This document shows positions 47,785 to 56,540 of a DNA stretch of 64,000 nucleotides, one piece after another. A program made the translations under genes and the position numbers. This DNA comes from Caballeronia sp. Lep1P3 (GTDB lineage: Bacteria > Pseudomonadota > Gammaproteobacteria > Burkholderiales > Burkholderiaceae), in assembly GCF_022879595.1 (NCBI RefSeq), contig NZ_CP084265.1, forward strand, positions 1,302,001 to 1,366,000, written 5' to 3'. Numbering within the stretch: the stretch's first letter is position 1; every line of letters starts with the position of its first letter. The notes under the pieces were generated by a model, which searched no databases, had not been told where the DNA came from, and saw only the letters and a list, made by a program, of their open reading frames with translations.

Positions 47785-47812
47785 ATTATAGCGCCCCGAA
47801 AGCGGCTGTCAA
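47785..47812 (-). promoter_or_regulatory. Consensus promoter of the proximal tRNA-Leu
   Basis: On the minus strand a perfect TTGACA (47812-47807) and a perfect TATAAT (47790-47785) with a 16-base spacer and a GC-rich discriminator, as for stringently controlled stable RNA genes. Confidence 0.88.
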
Positions 47813-47901
47813 GCGTTTCGGATACAGATTCGGCGGGACCGCCGTTTGCACGCTCGGCATGCTGCAAGCCCGTCCAGCCGGGCGGAGCGCATGTGGTGCG
47901 G

Positions 47902-47910
47902 TGTTAGAAT
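47902..47910 (+). promoter_or_regulatory. Extended -10 promoter of rnr
   Basis: TGT followed by TAGAAT (47905-47910). The start point near 47917 lies just before the 47922 TTG, which argues for the downstream TTG start at 47988. Confidence 0.5.
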
Positions 47911-47987
47911 GATTTCAACGATTGCCGCTCGACTGGCGGCAAAACACGGCGAAAGTCCAGTTCAACGAGAAGAACACTATCAAGCCC

Positions 47988-50444
47988 TTGAGCAAATATC
48001 CGTATCCGATTCCCAGCCGCGAAGAGATTCTCGGCGTGCTGCGCACGAGCGAAACTCCGCATTCCGCGAACGACATCGCCGAGGCGCTGTCGATCAAGCG
48101 CCAGGAGCGCGAAGGATTCTTCAAGCGACTGGCGGCCATGGAACGCGACGGGCAAATCCGCCTCGACAAGCGCGGCCATTATCAGCTCACGCATCCGTCG
48201 AATTTCGTGGCGGGACGCGTGCAAGGTCATCGCGACGGCTTCGGCTTTCTCATCCGCGACGACGGACAGGACGACCTCTTCCTCCCCAACGGCGAAATGC
48301 AGAAGGTCATGCACAACGATCGCGTGCTCGCGCGCATCGTCGGCTATGACCGGCGCGGGCGGCCGGAAGGCCATATCGTCGAAGTGACGGATCGCGCGAA
48401 CAAGCGCATCATCGGGCGGCTCGTCAACGAGAACGGCGCGCTCATTCTCGTGCCGGAAGACAAGCGCATCGGTCACGACATTCTCATCACGCAGAATCCG
48501 AAGAAGGCGAAAGTCGGCCAGGTCGTGTCCGTCGATGTGACGGATTTCCCGAGCCGCCATTCGCAACCGCTCGGGCGCGTGGCCGAAGTGATCGGCGATA
48601 TCGACGATCCCGGCATGGAGATCGAGATCGCCGTGCGCAAGTACGGCGTCCCGCATGAGTTCAGCGATGCCGCGCTGGCCGCAGCCGCGAAGCTGCCGGA
48701 CGAAGTGCGGCCGGTGGACATTCGCCATCGCGTCGATCTGCGCGACGTGCCGCTCGTGACGATCGACGGCGAAGACGCCCGCGATTTCGACGACGCCGTC
48801 TATTGCGAGCCGGTGACGGTCGGCCGGGGACAAGGGTTCCGGCTGCTGGTCGCCATCGCCGACGTGTCGCACTACGTGCGCCCGAACGATCCGCTCGACG
48901 TCGATGCGCTCGACCGCAGCACGTCCGTGTACTTCCCGCGCCGCGTCATTCCGATGCTGCCGGAGAAGCTCTCCAACGGCCTCTGTTCGCTGAATCCGGA
49001 AGTCGACCGCTGCGTGCTGGTGTGCGACTTGGTCATCACCGCGCGCGGCGAGATCAAGGCGTATCAGTTTTACCCGGCCGTGATGCATTCGGCGGCGCGT
49101 CTCACGTACACCGAAGTCGCCGCGGTGCTGACCAACACGAAAGGCCCCGAAGCCGCGAAGCGCGCCGATCTGCTGCCGCAATTGCAGAATCTGCATGGCG
49201 TATTCAAGTCGCTGCACGCGGCGCGTCAGAAGCGCGGCGCGATCGACTTCGATACGACCGAGACGTATATCGTCGTGAATTCGCAGGGCAAGATCGAGCA
49301 GATCGTGCCGCGTCATCGCAACGACGCGCATCGGCTGATCGAGGAATGCATGCTCGCGGCGAACGTCTGCGCGGCGGATTTTCTGAAGCGCAACAAGCAT
49401 CCCGGCTTGTACCGCGTGCACGCGGGGCCGACGGAGGAAAAGCTCGAGAATCTGCGGCAGTTTCTGCGCGGCGTCGGCCTCACGCTCACGGGCGGTGACA
49501 AGCCGCACGCAAGCGACTACGCCGCGCTCATCGCGCAAATCCGCGACCGGCCCGATGCCCAGATGCTTCAGTCGATGGTCCTGCGCTCGATGCAGCAAGC
49601 CGTCTACAGCCCGGACAACATCGGCCATTTCGGGCTGGCATATGAGGCATATGCCCACTTCACGAGCCCGATTCGCCGTTATCCCGACCTGCTCACGCAT
49701 CGCGCCATCTACGCGATTCTGCAGGGCAAGAAGTATCTGCCGGACATCGGTCACGACGTTTCGCTGAGCACGGGCCTGACCAAAGCCGCGCGCGAGACGC
49801 AGAAGGCCGACGACACCGCGCGTGGCCGTTCGCGCAATAGCGTCGCGATCTGGGAAGAACTCGGTCTGCACTGTTCGTCGAACGAGCGCCGCGCCGACGA
49901 AGCCTCGCGCGACGTCGAAGCCTGGCTCAAGTGCTACTTCATGCGCGACAAGCTCGGCGAGGAATATGGCGGCATGGTGAACGGCGTGACGTCGTTCGGC
50001 ATCTTCGTGCAGCTCGATTCGCTCTTCATCGAAGGCCTCGTGCACGTCACCGAACTCGGCTCCGACTATTTCCAGTACGACGAGATCAAGAACGAGCTGC
50101 GCGGCGAGCGCACCGGCATCCGCTACCGGATGACGGACCGCGTGCGCGTGCAGGTGGGCCGCGTCGATCTCGATGCGCGCAAGATCGACTTCCGCCTCGT
50201 GCGGGATACGCCGGTCAAGCCGTCGCCGCGTCCGCCGGCGGGCGGCGGCGAGCACGCGGCGGCGCTCGGCAACGGCGCGGCCGGTCCGCGCGTCCGCTCG
50301 CTGAGCGACGACGACACGCCCGGCATGCGTCAGCGCGGCGGCTCGAAGAAGGGCGCGCCGAACGCGGCGGCGCGCGGCGGCGCGGCGAAGAAGCGCGGCG
50401 CGGCGTCGAAGTCCGCGGCGCGGCCCGCGCGCAAGAAGCGATAG
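47988..50444 (+). CDS. rnr: Ribonuclease R
   Basis: An 818-residue 3'-5' exoribonuclease. Domains: N-terminal helix-turn-helix (residues ~8-60), cold-shock domains (~65-230, GRVQGHRDGFGFLI), RNB catalytic domain with DGEDARDFDDAV near residue 262, S1 domain (~625-710) and a basic Ala/Lys/Gly-rich tail. It degrades structured RNA and defective rRNA. I chose the TTG at 47988 because the family N-terminus SKYPYPIPSREEIL begins there; an upstream TTG at 47922 would leave almost no leader. Confidence 0.94.
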   Translation: MSKYPYPIPSREEILGVLRTSETPHSANDIAEALSIKRQEREGFFKRLAAMERDGQIRLDKRGHYQLTHPSNFVAGRVQGHRDGFGFLIRDDGQDDLFLPNGEMQKVMHNDRVLARIVGYDRRGRPEGHIVEVTDRANKRIIGRLVNENGALILVPEDKRIGHDILITQNPKKAKVGQVVSVDVTDFPSRHSQPLGRVAEVIGDIDDPGMEIEIAVRKYGVPHEFSDAALAAAAKLPDEVRPVDIRHRVDLRDVPLVTIDGEDARDFDDAVYCEPVTVGRGQGFRLLVAIADVSHYVRPNDPLDVDALDRSTSVYFPRRVIPMLPEKLSNGLCSLNPEVDRCVLVCDLVITARGEIKAYQFYPAVMHSAARLTYTEVAAVLTNTKGPEAAKRADLLPQLQNLHGVFKSLHAARQKRGAIDFDTTETYIVVNSQGKIEQIVPRHRNDAHRLIEECMLAANVCAADFLKRNKHPGLYRVHAGPTEEKLENLRQFLRGVGLTLTGGDKPHASDYAALIAQIRDRPDAQMLQSMVLRSMQQAVYSPDNIGHFGLAYEAYAHFTSPIRRYPDLLTHRAIYAILQGKKYLPDIGHDVSLSTGLTKAARETQKADDTARGRSRNSVAIWEELGLHCSSNERRADEASRDVEAWLKCYFMRDKLGEEYGGMVNGVTSFGIFVQLDSLFIEGLVHVTELGSDYFQYDEIKNELRGERTGIRYRMTDRVRVQVGRVDLDARKIDFRLVRDTPVKPSPRPPAGGGEHAAALGNGAAGPRVRSLSDDDTPGMRQRGGSKKGAPNAAARGGAAKKRGAASKSAARPARKKR

Positions 50445-50555
50445 AAGCGCTCGGCGAAGGCGCCCGATAGCGTCAACGAATACGCGCGGTCCGATGCGTT
50501 GTGCGTCGGGCCGCGTCGTGCTTTTCATGGTTTTCAGCGAAGGTTCGAATCAGTC

Positions 50556-51299
50556 ATGTCACGTCTCAAGGTTCTCTACGGTTTTCACGCGGTGACGGCG
50601 CGCCTGCGCGCGGATGCATCGTCGATCGAGGAGGTGCTGTACGACCCCTCGCGCAAGGATCGGCGCATGCAGGACTTCCTGCGTACCGCGAAGGAGGCGG
50701 GCGTGCGCCTGATCGCCGCCGACGAATCGCGCCTGTGGGGTCTTGCGGGCAACATCCAGCATCAGGGTGTGGTCGCGCGCGCGAACGACTTGCCGCTCGC
50801 GCAAAACCTGGCGGAACTGCTCGACGGCATCTCCGGCACGCCGCTGTTGCTCGTGCTCGACGGCGTCACCGATCCGCACAATCTCGGCGCGTGCCTGCGC
50901 GTGGCGGACGCGGCGGGCGCGCATGCCGTCATCGCGCCGCGCGACCGGTCGGCGGGTCTCAACGCAACCGCCGCGAAAGTGGCGAGCGGCGCGGCGGAAA
51001 GCGTGCCGTACATCACGGTGACGAATCTCGCGCGCGCCCTGCGGGAATTGAAGGACGCGGGCGTGTGGGTGATCGGCACGGCGGGCGAAGCAAGCGCGAG
51101 CCTCTACGAGACGAAGCTGGACGGCCCCGTGGCGATCGTCGTCGGCGCGGAAGGGGAGGGCATGCGACGCCTCACGCGCGAAACCTGCGACGAGATCATG
51201 AACATTCCGATGGCCGGCGCGGTGGAGAGCCTGAACGTGTCCGTGGCGAGCGGGGTGTGCCTGTTCGAGGCGGTGCGGCAGCGGGGGCTGAAGAAGTAA
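50556..51299 (+). CDS. rlmB: 23S rRNA (guanosine-2'-O-)-methyltransferase RlmB
   Basis: A 247-residue SPOUT methyltransferase, the usual length. The N-terminal substrate-binding domain ([12 protein letters not shown]) is followed by the knot domain with [31 protein letters not shown] and [17 protein letters not shown]. It methylates G2251 (E. coli numbering) in the 23S P loop. Follows rnr, the order found in many proteobacteria. Confidence 0.95.
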   Translation: MSRLKVLYGFHAVTARLRADASSIEEVLYDPSRKDRRMQDFLRTAKEAGVRLIAADESRLWGLAGNIQHQGVVARANDLPLAQNLAELLDGISGTPLLLVLDGVTDPHNLGACLRVADAAGAHAVIAPRDRSAGLNATAAKVASGAAESVPYITVTNLARALRELKDAGVWVIGTAGEASASLYETKLDGPVAIVVGAEGEGMRRLTRETCDEIMNIPMAGAVESLNVSVASGVCLFEAVRQRGLKK

Positions 51300-51300
51300 C

Positions 51301-52134
51301 GTGCGCGCGTCGTTCCGTCTCTGCGCGCTGGCGTTCGCCTGCGCCTTCATCACTGCCTGCACCACCACCATGCTCAACCGCGGCACCTACCAGGCCGACA
51401 CGCAATACCAGGCCAGAAACGCCGATTCGCGCGTGCGCTTCCTCGTCATGCATTACACGGAGATCGACGAAGCGCGCTCGCTCGCGGTCCTCACCGGCGA
51501 CGAAGTCAGCGCGCATTACGTCGTGCCCGATGCGCCCCGCATCCAGAACGGCGAGCCGGTCGTCTATCAGCTCGTGCCGGAAGACAAGCGCGCCTGGCAC
51601 GCCGGCCAGAGCTTCTGGCAAGGCGCGACCGAACTGAACGCGTCGTCGATCGGCATCGAGAACGTGAATCTCGGCCCCATCGATACCCCTTCGGGCCGCA
51701 TGTGGCAGCCATATCCGCCCGCGCAGATCGATGCGCTCATCAAGCTCTCCCGCGATATCGTCGAGCGCTATCGCATTCCGCCGACGCGCGTGGTCGGCCA
51801 TAGCGATATCGCGCCGCAGCGCAAGATCGATCCCGGTCCGCTCTTTCCGTGGCACGCGCTCTACGAGGCGGGCATCGGCGCCTGGCCCGACGATGCGGAC
51901 GTCGCGCGGCATCTCGCCGGCCGCGATGCCAAAGCGCCCGCCGACGTGCGCGCGCTGCAGGAAAAGCTCAAACGCTACGGCTACGACGTCGCGACCGACG
52001 GCGTGCTCGACGAGAAAACGCGCCGCGTCTTCAGCGCCTTTCAGATGCACTTTAGGCCGTTCGACTACGCGGGCAACGCGGACGCCGAAAGCGACGCGAT
52101 CGCCGCCGCGCTGCTCGACAAATACTTCCCTTAA
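51301..52134 (+). CDS. N-acetylmuramoyl-L-alanine amidase, lipoprotein (AmiD-like)
   Basis: A 277-residue amidase_2 enzyme starting at a GTG one base after rlmB. A lipobox (ITAC, Cys20) anchors it to the envelope. Zinc ligands are probably His51 (VMHYTE), His167 (GHSDIAPQRK) and Asp177 (DPGP), with Glu120 in the usual catalytic position. Residues about 210-260 form a small peptidoglycan-binding domain. It cleaves the amide between MurNAc and the stem peptide, in recycling or remodelling. Confidence 0.9.
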   Translation: MRASFRLCALAFACAFITACTTTMLNRGTYQADTQYQARNADSRVRFLVMHYTEIDEARSLAVLTGDEVSAHYVVPDAPRIQNGEPVVYQLVPEDKRAWHAGQSFWQGATELNASSIGIENVNLGPIDTPSGRMWQPYPPAQIDALIKLSRDIVERYRIPPTRVVGHSDIAPQRKIDPGPLFPWHALYEAGIGAWPDDADVARHLAGRDAKAPADVRALQEKLKRYGYDVATDGVLDEKTRRVFSAFQMHFRPFDYAGNADAESDAIAAALLDKYFP

Positions 52135-52150
52135 AAGCACGAATCCTCGA

Positions 52151-52546
52151 ATGGGCGATTACTTCCTGCCGTTGCGCGCGGTGCACATGACCTGCGCGGG
52201 ATTGAGCATCGCGGGCTTCGTGCTGCGCTGGATCTGGATGCTGGCGGATTCGCGCCTGCTCGCCGCGCGCGCAACGAAAATTGTCCCGCATATCGTGGAT
52301 ACGTTGCTGCTCGCAAGCGCCATCGCACTCGTCGCGATCATCGGCTTTCAGCCGAATGCGGCGTGGCTTTGCGCGAAGATCGCGGGCCTCGTCGTCTATA
52401 TCGTGCTCGGCACGCTTGCGCTCAAGCGCGGTCGCACGAAGCGCTCGCGCGCCGTCTTCGGCGTGCTGGCGATTGTCGTCTTCGCGTTCATCGCGTCGGT
52501 GGCGCGCACGCACGATCCGCTCGGCTTTCTGCACGCGATGTCCTGA
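52151..52546 (+). CDS. SirB2-family membrane protein
   Basis: A 131-residue integral membrane protein with four predicted segments, matching SirB2 (HMTCAGLSIAGFVLRWIW; VPHIVDTLLLASAIAL; KIAGLVVYIVLGTLALKRGRTK-type). The function of SirB2 proteins is unclear. It lies 16 bases after the amidase and probably belongs to the same transcript. Confidence 0.85.
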   Translation: MGDYFLPLRAVHMTCAGLSIAGFVLRWIWMLADSRLLAARATKIVPHIVDTLLLASAIALVAIIGFQPNAAWLCAKIAGLVVYIVLGTLALKRGRTKRSRAVFGVLAIVVFAFIASVARTHDPLGFLHAMS

Positions 52547-52624
52547 GAAACGCGCGCGGAACGCGAGGGGAGGGCGCGCGCTCCGATAAAATCGCGGTTT
52601 CTCCTCACGCGCAGCACCACTTCC

Positions 52625-53311
52625 ATGACTCAGGACGAACTCAAGCAACTGGTCGGCCAGGCCGCCGCCGACTACGTGAACGCGCAAGTGCCGGAAGGCT
52701 CGATCATCGGCGTCGGAACCGGATCGACGGCCAATTGCTTCATCGACGCGCTCGCGCAATCGAAGGCGCGTTATCGCGGCGCGGTGTCGAGTTCGCTCGC
52801 CAGCACCGCGCGGCTCGAAGCGCACGGTTTCAAGGTCTTCGATCTCAACGACATCGAATCGCTGCCGGTCTACGTCGACGGCGCGGACGAAATCGATGCG
52901 AGCGGCGCCATGATCAAGGGCGGCGGCGGGGCGCTCACGCGCGAGAAGATCGTCGCGTCGGTGTCGGACGTATTCGTCTGCATCGCCGATGCAAGCAAGC
53001 GCGTCGAGGTGATGGGCGCGTTCCCGCTGCCCGTCGAAGTGGTGCCGATGGCGCGCACCGCTATCGGCCGCAAGGTCGCGGCGCTCGGCGGCGTGCCCAT
53101 CGTGCGCGTCACGAAGGACGGCCTGCCTTTCATCACCGATAACGGCAACGAGATCATCGACGTAAAGGGCCTGTCGATTACCGATCCGCGCGCGCTCGAA
53201 GCGCACATCAACGCGTGGCCGGGCGTGGTGACGGTCGGCCTCTTCGCCGCGCGCGGCGCCGACGTGTGTCTGCTCGGCACGGAGAAGGGCGTCGAGCGCA
53301 TCGACTATTGA
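52625..53311 (+). CDS. rpiA: Ribose-5-phosphate isomerase A
   Basis: A 228-residue enzyme of the pentose phosphate pathway that interconverts ribose 5-phosphate and ribulose 5-phosphate. Signatures: [41 protein letters not shown] catalytic loop and the C-terminal [22 protein letters not shown] box at 52587-52592 lies close upstream, without a good -35. A strong terminator follows. Confidence 0.96.
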   Translation: MTQDELKQLVGQAAADYVNAQVPEGSIIGVGTGSTANCFIDALAQSKARYRGAVSSSLASTARLEAHGFKVFDLNDIESLPVYVDGADEIDASGAMIKGGGGALTREKIVASVSDVFVCIADASKRVEVMGAFPLPVEVVPMARTAIGRKVAALGGVPIVRVTKDGLPFITDNGNEIIDVKGLSITDPRALEAHINAWPGVVTVGLFAARGADVCLLGTEKGVERIDY

Positions 53312-53337
53312 TCGACGCATGGCAGCCCGTAGAAGCG

Positions 53338-53369
53338 CAAAGGCCCGGCAAACAAGCCGGGCCTTTTTT
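53338..53369 (+). terminator. Terminator of rpiA
   Basis: A 10-bp stem (53340-53349 with 53356-53365) and a run of six T. Confidence 0.92.
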
Positions 53370-53382
53370 CATGCGCGTTCGT

Positions 53383-54813
53383 TCAATACGCGTTACGTCC
53401 GATGAATCCCTTGAACATGGTCATCGCGACGATCTTGATGTCGAACCAGAACGACCAGTTGTGAATATAGAAGAGGTCGAACTTCACGCGGCTCTGCATC
53501 TTCTCGACCTTTTCCGTCGCGCCGCGATAGCCGTTCACCTGTGCCCAGCCCGTAATGCCCGGCTTGATGCGATAGCGGAACATGTAGCCATAGACGAGAT
53601 CCTTGTAGAGATCGTCGTGTTCGAGCGCATGCGGACGCGGTCCCACCACCGACATATGCCCGAACAGCACGTTGAGGAACTGCGGCAGCTCGTCGAGGCT
53701 CGTGCGACGCAGGAACGCGCCGATCTTCGTCACGCGCGGGTCATTGCGCTTCGCTTGCGTGACGTGACCCGTGCTCTCGTGATGCACCGCCATCGAGCGG
53801 AACTTGTAGATGCGAAACGGCCGTCCGTCCGCGCCCTTGCGTTTCTGCGTGAAGAACACCGGCCCCTTCGACGTCGCCTTGATCGCGATGGCGATGCCGA
53901 TCAATAGCGGCGACAACGCGAGCAGTGCGCCGGCCGCGAAACAGCGGTCGAAGAGCAGCTTCGGCCACATCTGTAGCGTGCTGACAGGCGAGGTCGTCAG
54001 GTTGATGGTGGCGAGGCCCGCGACATCGGTCATCGAATGGTTGAACAGCGAGATGCTGCGCGTGTCCGGAATCAGCCGCAGATTCACGAAATCATGCCGC
54101 AGCGCATGCACGAAGCGATAGATCGTGTGCTCCTGCGAAAGCGGCAACGCGAGCCACACTTCGTTGATTTCCTCGGCGCGCACCTTTTCGACGAGCGCGT
54201 CGAAGTCGTTCAGCACCGGCAGTCGCGTGGACGCACCGGGACGGCTGCCGACGCCGCTTGCATGCAGTTCTTCGTCGCCGGTCGTATCGAACAGGCACAC
54301 CGGCGTGAAGCCCTGTTCCGGCGTGCTGCTCAAGTGCGCGAGGAGCGTGCGCGCAAAGCCCTGCGCACCGACGATCGCGACCGTGCGCTGATTGAGGCCG
54401 TGCGAGCGCATCACCCGCAAGCAGTAATACACCGCGCATTTCGCGCAGACGATCAGCGCGCCGGATATGAGCGTCGAGTACCCGAACCACAAGCGCGACA
54501 CCCGATCCATGCGATGCAGCGTGAACGCGAGCAGCAGCGCTGCCGCGGCGACGGCGATCCACGCGAGCGCGACGCGCGCGAGCATGACGGGCAGCGGCTT
54601 GCCGCGCCATGTGTCATACACGCCGAACGCCGGGAACAGCAACAGCGCCAGCACGCTGTTGAACGCGATCAACAGCTTCTCGATGTCGAAAAAATTGAGC
54701 GAGGAGTAGCGCATGGAATGCGCGATCACCCCGCCCGCGACGATGAGGAATACGTCGAGGCAACGTGCCGTCCAGCCGAACATGTCGTGGTTTTTTGTCT
54801 GCATCTGCATCAT
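53383..54813 (-). CDS. Undecaprenyl-phosphate glucose phosphotransferase (WcaJ/GumD type)
   Basis: A 476-residue polyisoprenyl-phosphate hexose-1-phosphate transferase. Four N-terminal membrane segments (~15-125), a Rossmann-like region (~140-230), a fifth membrane segment near 285 and the catalytic bacterial-sugar-transferase domain with [15 protein letters not shown] and MSVVGPRPH. It starts exopolysaccharide repeat synthesis by loading a sugar phosphate, usually glucose, onto undecaprenyl phosphate. Its start shares one base with the stop of the Crp-like gene, so the two are coupled. Confidence 0.93.
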   Translation of the reverse strand: MMQMQTKNHDMFGWTARCLDVFLIVAGGVIAHSMRYSSLNFFDIEKLLIAFNSVLALLLFPAFGVYDTWRGKPLPVMLARVALAWIAVAAAALLLAFTLHRMDRVSRLWFGYSTLISGALIVCAKCAVYYCLRVMRSHGLNQRTVAIVGAQGFARTLLAHLSSTPEQGFTPVCLFDTTGDEELHASGVGSRPGASTRLPVLNDFDALVEKVRAEEINEVWLALPLSQEHTIYRFVHALRHDFVNLRLIPDTRSISLFNHSMTDVAGLATINLTTSPVSTLQMWPKLLFDRCFAAGALLALSPLLIGIAIAIKATSKGPVFFTQKRKGADGRPFRIYKFRSMAVHHESTGHVTQAKRNDPRVTKIGAFLRRTSLDELPQFLNVLFGHMSVVGPRPHALEHDDLYKDLVYGYMFRYRIKPGITGWAQVNGYRGATEKVEKMQSRVKFDLFYIHNWSFWFDIKIVAMTMFKGFIGRNAY

Positions 54814-55559
54814 CAGACACTGGATGCCGATGCCACTTCCTGAGCACGCAGACGCGGCAGCAGGCGATCGAACTCACGCTTGACAAGACCGTAGCACTCG
54901 CATGCGCGCGCTTCGAGCCCTTCGCGATCCACCACCTTGATACAGCCGCGGCTGTGATGGATGAGACCCGCGTCGTGCAGCTTGCCCGCCGCTTCGGTCA
55001 CGCCTTCGCGACGCACGCCGAGCATGTCCGCGATCAGTTGCTGCGTCACTTGCAGTTCGTTCGACGCGGTGCGGTCGATCTCGATAAGGAGCCAGCGGCA
55101 GAGCTGCTTGTTGAGCGAGTGATGACGATTACACGCCGCCGTTTGCGCGACTTGCGTGAGGAGGGCTTGCATATAGAGCAGCATCAGGCGGCGCAGGAAG
55201 TCCGAGCGGCCGAACTGTTCGCGAAGCGCCTGGGCGCTCATGCGATACGCGAAGCCGGGGCATTGCACCTGCACGCGCGTCGGCATGGTTTCGCCGCCCG
55301 TGAGAACAGGCACGCCCGTCATGCCTTCGCGGCCGACTGCGGCGATCTCGACGGAGCCGCCATCTTCCATCGTATGCAGCAGCGAGATGATGGCCGTCGT
55401 CGGGAAGTAGACGTGATGAATGCGTTGGCCCGAATCGCAAAGAAGTTGTTCGGTGCGGAGTTGAACGAGTTCGAGATGCGGAGTAAGCGCTTGCCATTCG
55501 TGCGCCGGAAGCGCGCCGAGCAGGTGATTGCCGTGCAGGTCGGACTGGAGGGTCAGCAT
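54813..55559 (-). CDS. Crp/Fnr-family transcriptional regulator
   Basis: A 248-residue regulator: cyclic-nucleotide-binding-like domain (~10-120) and C-terminal winged helix (LQVTQQLIADMLGVRREGVTEAA-type; GLIHHSRGCIKV). No Fnr-type Cys cluster is seen. GAGAGAA precedes the ATG at 55559; the frame is open to 55595. It overlaps the sugar transferase gene by one base (TGATG), which suggests control of exopolysaccharide start by this protein. A long dyad lies in its probable promoter. Confidence 0.9.
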   Translation of the reverse strand: MLTLQSDLHGNHLLGALPAHEWQALTPHLELVQLRTEQLLCDSGQRIHHVYFPTTAIISLLHTMEDGGSVEIAAVGREGMTGVPVLTGGETMPTRVQVQCPGFAYRMSAQALREQFGRSDFLRRLMLLYMQALLTQVAQTAACNRHHSLNKQLCRWLLIEIDRTASNELQVTQQLIADMLGVRREGVTEAAGKLHDAGLIHHSRGCIKVVDREGLEARACECYGLVKREFDRLLPRLRAQEVASASSV

Positions 55560-55599
55560 GATTGTTCTCTCGTAACTTCGCGCGTTGCGCTTCACTTTT

Positions 55600-55643
55600 T
55601 ATTTACTGGTGTGATCGTTCTCATCGAAAACGTCTCACACCAG
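55600..55643 (-). promoter_or_regulatory. Long dyad bracketing a candidate promoter of the Crp-like gene
   Basis: CTGGTGTGA (55606-55614) and TCACACCAG (55635-55643) form perfect 9-base arms around 20 bases; the inner bases pair further (7 bp with one G-T). A weak minus-strand promoter TTCGAT (55628-55623) and TAAATA (55605-55600), spacer 17, is interleaved with the arms. The arms contain TGTGA/TCACA, the Crp half site, but with 20 rather than 6 bases between. No T run, so not a terminator. Confidence 0.6.
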
Positions 55644-56540
55644 CCCCGTTGAGCCGCCCGGCGTCGCATGAGTTGATCTGGTTAATCGCGTCGCTTCGGG
55701 TTGCGCGACTCTTTTAGCGAGGACTGTGCCAATGCGCCCAACGTCAATGCTGGTGGGGCCTCACCGTACGACGGCACTTCTTGATGCGGCGCAGCGTCGC
55801 GATTTTGTTTCAGTCTTGAACATGGGTGGTCTTAGGAATGTCCGCGCGCCCGAAGGCGTTTCCTCAGCGCAAACGCGCAAAGTACCGGCGCGCGCTTCGA
55901 CGATCACCGTGCGATAAGCCCCGCAGAGACGCATCCCACCGACGGAATGCCTCCTTTCGTAGGGACATTGCAAATTGATTCATCCGTGTTCCATCCGATT
56001 AGTGGGCAAACGAACGTGCGATCGCGCCGCGTCGTCTTGCGTGCCGCGAGCGCCTTTGTTCATAAGGCTTTGCGGCCAACCGCAAGCGTCTTCGACAGCT
56101 TTTTCGTGAAACCCTAAACGTTACGCCGGTTGCACGTAATGAAAAGTCGGTGTGTCATGCCGCGCAAGTTTGCGCGTCGAGCGTGCGCGAACGCTCGTGC
56201 GATCCGCCGCACAGCCGTTGCAGACGCGCGTGCATTGCACGGGCAGATGCGTGTCGCGCGTCAAACGTTTGCGCTTTGTGCATGCGACAGGCGGCTTCCA
56301 AACGTCTGAACAGCGAGGCAGGCGGCAGGCGGAAATGTTTCATCGCGGACATTCGCGTGCGCGGGGTGCGCGTCGCGCCTCGCATCGTGATGGCAAGCGC
56401 CAAACGAGCATCTCATCACGCGCAGATGAAACGCGCGTGACGCCATGCATGGACAAGCGCAGAACGAATGCGTTCAACCGATGCATGACGTCGCTCACGT
56501 CAACGCGTCATGCGCCGATCAAGAGAACATCAACAGACCA
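55644..56540. other. Gene-free region of about 0.9 kb
   Basis: No convincing gene on either strand; the short open frames are Cys/Arg/Ser-rich without ribosome sites. Small dyads are seen at 56161-56176 (CGCGCAA/TTGCGCG) and 56483-56513 (GCATGACG/CGTCATGC, with an inner TGACGT/ACGTCA pair). A direct repeat CATCAACAGAC ends it at about 56528-56549. Confidence 0.45.

Noticed and set aside
55606..55643. The long dyad upstream of the Crp-like gene as an intrinsic terminator
   Set aside because: No T run follows the stem on either strand, and it lies in front of a gene rather than behind one.
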